The translations under genes and the position numbers were made by a program. A stretch of DNA of 64,000 nucleotides. Source: Mucilaginibacter sp. CSA2-8R. Its GTDB lineage: Bacteria > Bacteroidota > Bacteroidia > Sphingobacteriales > Sphingobacteriaceae. The notes under the pieces are model-generated. The model searched no databases and was not told where the DNA came from. It saw only the letters and a list, made by a program, of their open reading frames with translations. Below, piece by piece: positions 1-8,502 of this stretch (the first letter of the stretch is position 1; every line of letters begins with the position of its first letter). Location: the NCBI RefSeq assembly GCF_038806765.1, contig NZ_CP152389.1:5146001-5210000 (forward strand), in the 5' to 3' direction.

Positions 1-2383
1 CCTCTGCCGATGGCATCTTAGCCGTGAGCCAGTCTTTCAATTCGTTTACCTTTAGCAACGCTTGCCCGCGCACAATTTTAGAGGCGCGGTTGTTGGCGGC
101 TAATTGCAGCAGATATTCGAGGGTTAGGTTATTTACCATAGTTTGTAATTCGCCATGGTAGCCATTGACGGCAGGTGCTTTCCAGGTTTTATCATACAGG
201 CGATCAACCACTGCCATAAAGCCGGGCTGGCGGCTATCGCGGCCATGGTATTCAATCAATCGGGCGGCACGCTCCGCATTCAAAAGCGACGAAATCGTTT
301 CGCCTGCGGCAGATTCAGCTGCGGCAATAGGGTCGAACGTTGGGCCGGTATTGCCTTTAAAAGTTTCCATGCTGGCCGGGTAGCCTGTTGGCCGCGGCGG
401 TATTTTGGCAATCAGTTTCTCGGGCAGGGCCAGGGCATCGGGTGTAATAGTGGCAGCCAATGCATCAAAGGCACGCCATTGCTCGGCCGGGTCAACCATT
501 TGCGTAGGTACCTGTCCGTCGTTTTTAACGGCATGAGTAAAATATAAGCCACCTACCGATTTAGCTACCGCTTCAATCTGATAACGGTGCAACAGGTAAA
601 TAGGTACCAGTACTTCTTCGAGTGTAGCCATTGGGGCATCTTTTACAATGGCTTTTTCCGAAAAACTATTTAGTACCTGGCGGCGGATTTTCATCAATTT
701 ATTTAGCTCATCAATCGGGTTTACACCGTCATCCCACTGGTGAGATGCGGGGTGTACATACCCGCCAATATCAGGGATGTACTGAAAGCCCAGTTTAATG
801 GTTTTGTTCATGATTTTATCCAAGGCAGCGTTCTCGTCGGTTCCTTTCGGAAACTCTGAGTAACCCCACGTCACGGCCCGTTTGTCCCAACTACCTATAC
901 CTTTGGCATAGGCATCCGAGAGGTCAACCGTGCCGTCGACCTTCAAGGTCATGCGCGGAAAGGGATAATCCATCACCGAGGCGCGGTCTTTGGGGCTGGC
1001 AGCAAAATTATGGGTAAAACCCAGTGTATGGCCAATCTCGTGGGCTGATAACTGCCGGATGCGGGCCAGCGCCATTTCTTCCATCTTTTTACTGGTGCCT
1101 TTGCCATCTTCATATGGCTGTAACAGCCCCTCGGCAATCATGTAATCCTGGCGGTGACGGTCTGACCCTAATGTAACCACACCTTTGATAATTTCGCCGG
1201 TACGCGGGTCAATATAGGACGAACCATACGAAAATGCCCGCGGGTTGCCTGCGCGGTTTACCCAGTTTACTACGTTGTAACGGATATCCATCGGGTCGGC
1301 ACCTTCAGGCAGTTCTTTTACCTGAAAGGCATTTTTAAAACCGGCGGCTTCAAAAGCCTGGTTCCACCAGCCGCCGCCTTCAATCAATGCCTTCTTAATT
1401 TTTTCGGGCGCGCCGCGGTCCACATAATACACAATGGGTTTAACTGCTTCGCTCATGGCGGCTCCAGGGTTTTTCTTTTGTAAACGATGCCGGCGACTAA
1501 AGCGCTTTACCAGTGGCTCATTCATATCCGCCGAAAAATCCATGTAGCTGAATAAAAAGAAGCTCGACCGCGGGTCAAACTTGCGTGGCTTATAGCCCTC
1601 TTCGGGTAGTTCAACAAACGACTGGTGCATTTTTACCGTCACGGCGCTGGGGTCTGGCGCTATACTGTTACCACCAAAGCCCCGCCCGCCGCCCGCGCCG
1701 CCGGTAAAGGTAACCATAGCTTCAAACTCAGTATTTTTAGGAAAATTCTTAGTGTTAGCCATGTATACCGCCGATCGGGTATCATCTACCCGATAACCGC
1801 CGCCGCCAACAGCAGCCCCACGCCCATTAGCACCACCCGATGAGGGCGCACTGCCTAACCGCCCGCCAATATTTTGGCTGTCGCGTACAATAAACGGAGT
1901 AAGGTCTATCAAAACTTTATCACCCTCGGTAGCTACCGGCGCAAAACCCCATATCACCGATTTAGCAAAAGCATTTTCTACAGCACGCTGTTCATCAACA
2001 TTTCTGTTGCCGGCCCGGTAGTTATAGTTGGGTTCTATCAAAAATATTTTGGGACCTACTTTGGCAAACTTAGCAATATTGGCCGAGGCCTGTCCACGTT
2101 CGGCGCTGTTACCGGCACCATCGGTTAATGAAGCAAAGTATAAAAACTCCTGGTCAAACTTATCTACTTCTAACAGTACTTTACCCGTTTTTTCGTCATA
2201 ATAAAAGTTAAAGTAGCCTTCAAACTTTTTCATGCCCTGGGTAGCACCGGCAATACTGGTAGCTGGCGAAGCATTAGTTTGACGGTTCATACCTGTACGT
2301 CCCGGTGGTGGCGTACCATCCTGCGCCCAAGCAACAGTGCCTAAAGCTAACGCACCTGCCATTAAAGCTAAATTTAATTTCAT
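1..2383 (-). CDS. secreted zinc-dependent metalloprotease (DUF5117/DUF5118 type), C-terminus cut by window edge
   Basis: The reverse strand reads open from an ATG at 2383 to the window edge, giving 794 residues without a stop. The start is followed by a clear signal peptide (MKLNLALMAGALALG..., cleavage after AWA-Q). A zinc-binding HEIGHTLGFTH motif sits at residues 448-458 (His448, His452, His458), so this is a metzincin-like HExxHxxGxxH peptidase. The layout of an N-terminal beta-rich region, the zinc site near residue 450 and an alpha-helical C-terminal part fits the large Bacteroidota metalloproteases that carry DUF5117 and DUF5118, usually a little over 800 residues. Only a short C-terminal piece is missing. 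It is probably exported to the periplasm or outside; the substrate is unknown. A glycine-rich stretch lies around residues 175-195. Confidence 0.85.
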   Translation of the reverse strand, partial: MKLNLALMAGALALGTVAWAQDGTPPPGRTGMNRQTNASPATSIAGATQGMKKFEGYFNFYYDEKTGKVLLEVDKFDQEFLYFASLTDGAGNSAERGQASANIAKFAKVGPKIFLIEPNYNYRAGNRNVDEQRAVENAFAKSVIWGFAPVATEGDKVLIDLTPFIVRDSQNIGGRLGSAPSSGGANGRGAAVGGGGYRVDDTRSAVYMANTKNFPKNTEFEAMVTFTGGAGGGRGFGGNSIAPDPSAVTVKMHQSFVELPEEGYKPRKFDPRSSFFLFSYMDFSADMNEPLVKRFSRRHRLQKKNPGAAMSEAVKPIVYYVDRGAPEKIKKALIEGGGWWNQAFEAAGFKNAFQVKELPEGADPMDIRYNVVNWVNRAGNPRAFSYGSSYIDPRTGEIIKGVVTLGSDRHRQDYMIAEGLLQPYEDGKGTSKKMEEMALARIRQLSAHEIGHTLGFTHNFAASPKDRASVMDYPFPRMTLKVDGTVDLSDAYAKGIGSWDKRAVTWGYSEFPKGTDENAALDKIMNKTIKLGFQYIPDIGGYVHPASHQWDDGVNPIDELNKLMKIRRQVLNSFSEKAIVKDAPMATLEEVLVPIYLLHRYQIEAVAKSVGGLYFTHAVKNDGQVPTQMVDPAEQWRAFDALAATITPDALALPEKLIAKIPPRPTGYPASMETFKGNTGPTFDPIAAAESAAGETISSLLNAERAARLIEYHGRDSRQPGFMAVVDRLYDKTWKAPAVNGYHGELQTMVNNLTLEYLLQLAANNRASKIVRGQALLKVNELKDWLTAKMPSAE

Positions 2384-2901
2384 ATATTTCTGATTAGGGG
2401 TTTTCTGAGACCGAATAATTGAATATCAATCAACGTTTTTAAAAATTAACGATATGATGATAAAATACTATGCGCATCTACCTTCAAAATTTTGCTTTTT
2501 TAATACTTTTGTAATTTTTAATGACTATTTCTCAATTATTCATGACTTATTCTTGCTAAATTATAACAAATGCGACGCTATCAAAGTAAAAATCAGAACA
2601 TAAATTAATTTTTTAAGTTAATTTATTAACCGATCTGCTGTTTTAATTTACCTGGCTGTGTTTCTATTAAGAAAATACCTGCATTTGGTTAAATTTATAA
2701 TTTATCCGATGCTTGATTATAGGTTTCCCGGCAGACTAATTTAATGGTGATCTGCAAAAGGGTTTATAAAGCATCACTTGCTGATTTATGATCAGCTCCT
2801 GTTATGAATGTTAAACTTTGGCGGAATAAATATTTTTACCGCTCGTTTAACAAGCGGTTTATTTTTATAGCTTTAGCGTAACTAAATCATCGCTATCACC
2901 T
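2384..2901. other. AT-rich divergent intergenic region
   Basis: This 518-base stretch lies between the start codons of two divergent genes, so it must hold both promoters. I see no convincing ORF. A TACTTTTG box (2504-2511) matches the Bacteroidota -7 consensus but lies far from the rightward gene. A near match AAACTTTG at 2813-2820 is better placed. Downstream of it is a short hairpin (2838-2858) followed by a T-rich run, 43 bases before the macroglobulin start. Confidence 0.5.
2838..2870 (+). promoter_or_regulatory. leader hairpin with T-rich tail before the macroglobulin gene
   Basis: ACCGCT at 2838-2843 pairs with AGCGGT at 2853-2858 around a 9-base loop and is followed by TTATTTTTAT. 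This looks like a weak intrinsic terminator in the leader of the next gene if transcription begins near 2826. With only six pairs it may be chance. Confidence 0.3.
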
Positions 2902-5900
2902 ATGCAGCCCGCTTCATTCAGGCTAAACCAGCGCTCTATACTCATTGGCGCCGGTGTTATTATCACCATCTTTTTAGCCGTTTTCTTTATCTTTAAAAAG
3001 CCTAAAAAAACGTACAACCACGAGTTTGGCAAGTACATACAATCGTATACTACCGGGGTTATTTCGCGCACCGGCACAGTACGCGTAAAGCTGTCGGACC
3101 AGGTGCAGGTAACTCATGCACAAAACGAAGAACTAAAAGGCAAGGTATTTGACTTTTCGCCGTCGGTTAAGGGCAAAGCCTATTGGGTAGACGCACAAAC
3201 CATTGAGTTTAAACCCGAAGCCGAACTTGACCCCGACAAACATTATGATGTTGATTTTGACCTGGGTTCGGTTACCAAAGTGGCTGACGAACTGAAGCAT
3301 TTCACCTTTGATTTGCAAACCATCAAGCCTGATTTTGTGATTGATTTTAACGGGCTGCAGTCGGCTACAGCCACCTCGTTAGAAAAAATGAAGTTTACTG
3401 GCAGCATCCAAACTGCCGATTTTGAAGACCCGGCTAAAGTTGAAAAGATGCTGACTGCCTCATACACATCGCCGGTTAGTATTACCTGGCATCATAATAA
3501 GCTCAGTAAAAAACATGAGTTTACAGTAAACAATGTGCCGCGGTCCAGAAGCAAAGCTTCCAAACTGGAACTGCAATGGAATGGCGACCCAATTAACGTG
3601 GAAAGCACTGGCGACGAAGCAGCCGAGATACCGGCCGTGGGCGACTTTAAGCTTTTGCAGGTAAAAGCCGTACAAGACCAGGAAGAGTACGTATTGTACC
3701 AGTTTTCTAACCCTGTAAAAATTGGACAGGAACTTAGGGGGCTTGTTGGTTTGAGTAACATGGGCGAGTTAACCTACACCATTGAGGGTAGCATGGTAAA
3801 GCTGTATGCCCCCGAGCATTTACAGGGTAACTATACCGCCGTTGCCAATGAGGGCATTGAGGATATTACCGGCAAAAAAATTGGCCGCAGTTATAGCGCT
3901 AATGTATTTTTCGAAAACCGGATGCCGGCGGTAACCATTCCGGGTAAGGGTGTTATTTTGCCCGATTCGGGCCGGTTAATGATGCCGTTTGAAGCCGTTA
4001 ACCTTAACGCAGTCGATGTAAGCATCATCAAGGTTTATGAAAATAATGTACCTCAGTACTTTCAAAGCAATGGTTTTGACGGGCAGGAGCAGTTGCGGCA
4101 GGTTGCCAAACCGGTGGTACAAACCACCATACATTTGGATCAGGACCGCAGCCTGAACCTGAACAAGAAAAACCGTTTCATGCTCGATATTGACCACCTG
4201 ATGCGCACCGAGCCCGGCGCTATCTATCGAGTAGTTATCGGGTTCCGTAAAGCCTATTCGCTCTACAATTGCAGTGTGAAGAGTAAGACTGACACGACCA
4301 GCAACAGTGAAGATGAAGAGGAGGGTGAAGGCGGCGATTACAGTTCGGACGATGCAGGCGGCAGCAACCAGGTAGATGACGACGAAGATTTTTGGCGCCG
4401 TTATGACAACTACTACCCCGAAGGTTACAAGTGGAATGACCGCGACAATGTGTGCTCAGACTCTTATTATACTAAAGACCGCTGGGCTACCCGCAACATC
4501 ATCGCCTCTAACATCGGGCTCATCACCAAACGCGGTAACGATAACAGCATGCTGATTGCCGTCACCAATATCTTGGATGCGCAACCCATGTCGGGCGTAA
4601 ACTTGCAAATACTCGATTACCAGAAACAGGTACTATGGACGGGCACATCTGATGGCGACGGCCTGGCTAAGCTGGATTTAAAACGGAAACCCTACCTATT
4701 GGTGGCAAAAAAAGGTGATGAGCGGGGCTATTTAAAACTGGATGATGGCAGCGCGTTGCCCTTATCGCGTTTTGATGTGAGCGGCGAGCTGGTACAGCAT
4801 GGCCTAAAAGGTTTTATTTATGGCGAACGCGGCGTGTGGCGCCCCGGAGACTCTATTTTTGTGTCGTTTATTTTAGAGGATAAACTTAAAACGCTTCCGG
4901 CCGACCACCCGGTGGAGTTTGAGTTTTACAACCCGCAAGGGCAGTTGTACAGCAAAATGGTACGCACCTCATCGGTTGATGGTTTTTACAGTTTCCACAC
5001 CGCTACCACTACCAGTTCGCCTACGGGCACCTGGAATGTGAAGATTAAGGTTGGCGGTGCCTTGTTTCAAAAAAGCATCAAGGTAGAAACCATTATGCCG
5101 AACCGTTTAAAACTCAACCTTAGCTTTGGCAACCAAACCGAGTTAACCAAGGGTAGCACCAATGGTGTATTGAGTGCGCACTGGCTTTTTGGCGGTATTG
5201 CTCAAAATTTAAAAGCCAAGGTAGATGCCTTTTTGTCGCCGCAGCAAACCAGTTTTAAAGGTTTTGACGGGTATAGTTTTGACGACCCTACGCTTGCCTT
5301 TAGCACCCAAACACAAAATATTTTTGATGGTCGGCTGGATGCCAATGGCAATGCCAACGTACAGGCCGATATCAACCTCGAAAAACAAGCCCCAGGTCAG
5401 CTGAAAGCTAACTTCCTGGTGAAGGTTTTTGAGCCGGGCGGAAATTTCAGCATCAACCAGGTGACCATGCCGTACAATGTGTATCCCGGTTATGTGGGTA
5501 TCAAAGTGCCCGAAGGCAGCCAGCTAAGCGGCATGTTAACTACCGATGCCTACCATGTGATTGATATTGCTACCATAAACACTAAAGGTACATTATGGAG
5601 CGGAACCCGCAATGTGCAGGTAGAACTTTACAAAGTACAATGGCGCTGGTGGTGGGACAAAACCGACGAGGAATTGAGCAACTTTACCCAAAACCAGTAT
5701 AATAAGCTGGTGAGCACTCAAACGGTACCGGTAACTAACGGCCGCGGCAAATGGACATTGCGCATACCGCAGGCCGATTGGGGCCGCTACCTGATTAGGG
5801 TAACCGACCCGCAAACCGGGCACACTACGGGCAAGATTATTTACATTGACTGGCCTAACTGGGCAGAGCGCTTACAGCAGGACAATCCTACCGAGGCAGC

Positions 5901-8502
5901 CATGCTTTCGTTTACGGCAGATAAAAAAAGCTACAAGATAGGCGAAGAGGGAACTTTAACCATACCTACCAGCAACAACGGCCGGGCACTCATTAGTTTC
6001 GAAAACGGCAGCAAAGTGATTAAAACCGCCTGGACAGATACCCGCAAGGGCCAAACCCAATATCGCTTTAAGATAACTGAAGATATGACCCCCAACGTGT
6101 TTGTGAACGTGACCCTGTTACAGCCGCATCACCAAACCCTGAACGACTTACCGATACGGATGTATGGTGCCATACCGATTGCGGTTGAAAACCCGGCCAC
6201 CGTATTAAAGCCGGTGATTACCATGCCGGATAAAATCAGGCCCGAAACACCGTCGGAAATTACGGTATCAGAGACATCGGGCAAGGAAATGACTTATACC
6301 ATTGCTTTGGTTGATGAAGGCATTCTGGACCTGACCAATTTTAAAACACCCGACCCGCATCAGGCCTTTTATGCCCGCGAGGCGTTGGGTGTGAAAACTT
6401 GGGACTTGTTCGATTATGTCATCGGTGCCTTTGGTGGTGACCTTGAGCGTATTTTAAGCATCGGCGGCGACCAGGCCATCGGCAACAATAAAAATGCAAC
6501 GGTTAACCGCTTTAAACCTGTAGTGAAATTTATGGGGCCTTTCCGTTTGGGCAAAGGCGAAAAGCAGACTAAACGCTTTACTTTACCGCAATACATTGGC
6601 TCGGTAAGGGCCATGGTTATAGCCGGGCACGATGGCAGTTATGGTTATGCCGAAAAGGCCGTTGCTGTTAAAAAGCCGTTAATGATACTGGCAACCCTGC
6701 CACGGGTACTGGGACCGTCGGAGAAATTCCAATTGCCGGTAACCGTGTTCGCGCTCGAAAATCAAATTAAAACGGTTAGTATCCAGGTGCAGTCGACTGC
6801 TTTAAACAGCACCGGAAGCACGCAAAAGGTTATTGCCTTTGCCAAACCCGGCGATCAGGCTGTAACGTTTGATTTGGATGTAAAAAACTTTGTGGGCATA
6901 GGTAAAGTGCGCATTATTGCCCGCAGCGGCAGCGAAACGGCGGTAGAAGATGTGGTGCTCAATATTCGTAATCCAAATCCGTCGGTTACCCGCACGCAGG
7001 TAAAAGAGCTGCGTGCCGGCGAAACCTGGAACATAGACTATACCCCGTTTGCCATGGCCGGCACCAACAAGGCTACCTTAGAGGTATCAGGTATTCCTCC
7101 TATAAACCTGGCCAAACGTTTGGGTTACCTGATGCACTATCCTTATGGTTGTGTAGAGCAAACTACCTCGTCAGGGTTCCCGCAGTTATATCTGGGTCAA
7201 TTGGTTGATTTATCCGCTCGGCAAAAAGCCGAGGTGGAGCGCAACATTAAGGCTACCATTAACAGGCTTAATGGCTTCCAGGTACCGGGTGGAGGCCTGA
7301 GCTATTGGCCGGATGGCGGTGAGGCCGATGAGTGGGGCACCAACTATGCCGGTCATTTTATGTTACAGGCGCAGGCCAGAGGCTACAGTTTACCCGCTGG
7401 CTTTATCACCGGCTGGAAAAAATTTCAGCAGCAAAAGGCCTTAAATTGGGCGCCCGATTCGCGCAGCTTTTACGGTGCCGACCTTATGCAAGCCTACCGC
7501 TTGTACTTGCTGGCCATGGCCAGTGTGCCCGAGCTGGGTGCCATGAACCGGTTAAAAGAATTTAAATATATTAGTGCAAGTGCCAAATGGCGTTTAGCAG
7601 CAGCCTACCAGTTGGCCGGTCAGCCCGAGGTAGCCTTGCAGATGATTCGTGGCTTGCCTACGCAGGTTAAACCATACAACCAGTTAGACTATACCTATGG
7701 TTCGGACGAGCGCGATGAAGCCATGATCTTAGAGACACTTACCATGCTGGGCCGTCGTGAGCAAGCTTCGGCCGTGTTACGCTCAGTTGCGGCACAGCTT
7801 TCAACCGATGAATGGTACAGTACTCAAACCACGGCTTATGCGTTAATGGCCGTTGCGCAGTATTGCGGGCAAAGCCATTCGCCATATAAGCTGCAGTTTA
7901 CTTACCAGGCACCCGGCGCAAAAGGCACAGTCACATCCCCTGCCTATTTATGGCAAGCGCCGCTTGGCGCCACCAAGGGGAAACTGGTATTCAAAAATAA
8001 TGGCAAAAACCTGCTTTATGTACGGCTTATTCAGCAAGGGCAACCCGCACCGGGCGACGAGCAGGAAACCGGCAACAACCCGGATATACTGCGCATGAAT
8101 GTAGCCTACCTGAACATGAAAGGCGAGCCAATAGACATAGCACAATTAAAACAGGGCACCGACTTTGTGGCGCAGGTTACCGTTAAAAACCCCAATGGCA
8201 ACGGCGACTACCGCAACATGGCGCTTTCGCAGTTGTTCCCGTCGGGATGGGAAATATTAAATACCCGTATGCTGAACAACGACGAAGTATTCAAATCGTC
8301 GCCGTCGGATTACCGCGACATACGCGACGACCGGGTGTATACGTATTTTAGTTTAGACCAAGGCAAAGAGGTTACTTATTACGTGATGCTTACTGCGGCC
8401 TACGCCGGGCGGTATTATTTACCGGCTACTTATTGCGAGGCCATGTACAAGGCATCGGTAAATGCATTGCAAAAAGGCCGGTGGATTGAGGTTGTGAAAT
8501 AA
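2902..8502 (+). CDS. bacterial alpha-2-macroglobulin with thioester
   Basis: This 1866-residue protein is a bacterial alpha-2-macroglobulin, a periplasmic protease trap linked to peptidoglycan repair. The thioester motif GCVEQ is present (Cys1417-Val-Glu-Gln1420), in the usual place for the family, and is followed by the alpha/alpha toroid region. The N-terminus has one hydrophobic segment (about residues 13-30) followed by KKPKK, with no lipobox cysteine, so it is probably anchored by an uncleaved transmembrane helix, unlike the E. coli YfhM lipoprotein. A very acidic, low-complexity insert lies at about residues 465-500. The stop codon overlaps the next ATG (TAATG), so it is translationally coupled to pbpC, the same pairing as yfhM-pbpC in proteobacteria. 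Confidence 0.93.
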   Translation: MQPASFRLNQRSILIGAGVIITIFLAVFFIFKKPKKTYNHEFGKYIQSYTTGVISRTGTVRVKLSDQVQVTHAQNEELKGKVFDFSPSVKGKAYWVDAQTIEFKPEAELDPDKHYDVDFDLGSVTKVADELKHFTFDLQTIKPDFVIDFNGLQSATATSLEKMKFTGSIQTADFEDPAKVEKMLTASYTSPVSITWHHNKLSKKHEFTVNNVPRSRSKASKLELQWNGDPINVESTGDEAAEIPAVGDFKLLQVKAVQDQEEYVLYQFSNPVKIGQELRGLVGLSNMGELTYTIEGSMVKLYAPEHLQGNYTAVANEGIEDITGKKIGRSYSANVFFENRMPAVTIPGKGVILPDSGRLMMPFEAVNLNAVDVSIIKVYENNVPQYFQSNGFDGQEQLRQVAKPVVQTTIHLDQDRSLNLNKKNRFMLDIDHLMRTEPGAIYRVVIGFRKAYSLYNCSVKSKTDTTSNSEDEEEGEGGDYSSDDAGGSNQVDDDEDFWRRYDNYYPEGYKWNDRDNVCSDSYYTKDRWATRNIIASNIGLITKRGNDNSMLIAVTNILDAQPMSGVNLQILDYQKQVLWTGTSDGDGLAKLDLKRKPYLLVAKKGDERGYLKLDDGSALPLSRFDVSGELVQHGLKGFIYGERGVWRPGDSIFVSFILEDKLKTLPADHPVEFEFYNPQGQLYSKMVRTSSVDGFYSFHTATTTSSPTGTWNVKIKVGGALFQKSIKVETIMPNRLKLNLSFGNQTELTKGSTNGVLSAHWLFGGIAQNLKAKVDAFLSPQQTSFKGFDGYSFDDPTLAFSTQTQNIFDGRLDANGNANVQADINLEKQAPGQLKANFLVKVFEPGGNFSINQVTMPYNVYPGYVGIKVPEGSQLSGMLTTDAYHVIDIATINTKGTLWSGTRNVQVELYKVQWRWWWDKTDEELSNFTQNQYNKLVSTQTVPVTNGRGKWTLRIPQADWGRYLIRVTDPQTGHTTGKIIYIDWPNWAERLQQDNPTEAAMLSFTADKKSYKIGEEGTLTIPTSNNGRALISFENGSKVIKTAWTDTRKGQTQYRFKITEDMTPNVFVNVTLLQPHHQTLNDLPIRMYGAIPIAVENPATVLKPVITMPDKIRPETPSEITVSETSGKEMTYTIALVDEGILDLTNFKTPDPHQAFYAREALGVKTWDLFDYVIGAFGGDLERILSIGGDQAIGNNKNATVNRFKPVVKFMGPFRLGKGEKQTKRFTLPQYIGSVRAMVIAGHDGSYGYAEKAVAVKKPLMILATLPRVLGPSEKFQLPVTVFALENQIKTVSIQVQSTALNSTGSTQKVIAFAKPGDQAVTFDLDVKNFVGIGKVRIIARSGSETAVEDVVLNIRNPNPSVTRTQVKELRAGETWNIDYTPFAMAGTNKATLEVSGIPPINLAKRLGYLMHYPYGCVEQTTSSGFPQLYLGQLVDLSARQKAEVERNIKATINRLNGFQVPGGGLSYWPDGGEADEWGTNYAGHFMLQAQARGYSLPAGFITGWKKFQQQKALNWAPDSRSFYGADLMQAYRLYLLAMASVPELGAMNRLKEFKYISASAKWRLAAAYQLAGQPEVALQMIRGLPTQVKPYNQLDYTYGSDERDEAMILETLTMLGRREQASAVLRSVAAQLSTDEWYSTQTTAYALMAVAQYCGQSHSPYKLQFTYQAPGAKGTVTSPAYLWQAPLGATKGKLVFKNNGKNLLYVRLIQQGQPAPGDEQETGNNPDILRMNVAYLNMKGEPIDIAQLKQGTDFVAQVTVKNPNGNGDYRNMALSQLFPSGWEILNTRMLNNDEVFKSSPSDYRDIRDDRVYTYFSLDQGKEVTYYVMLTAAYAGRYYLPATYCEAMYKASVNALQKGRWIEVVK

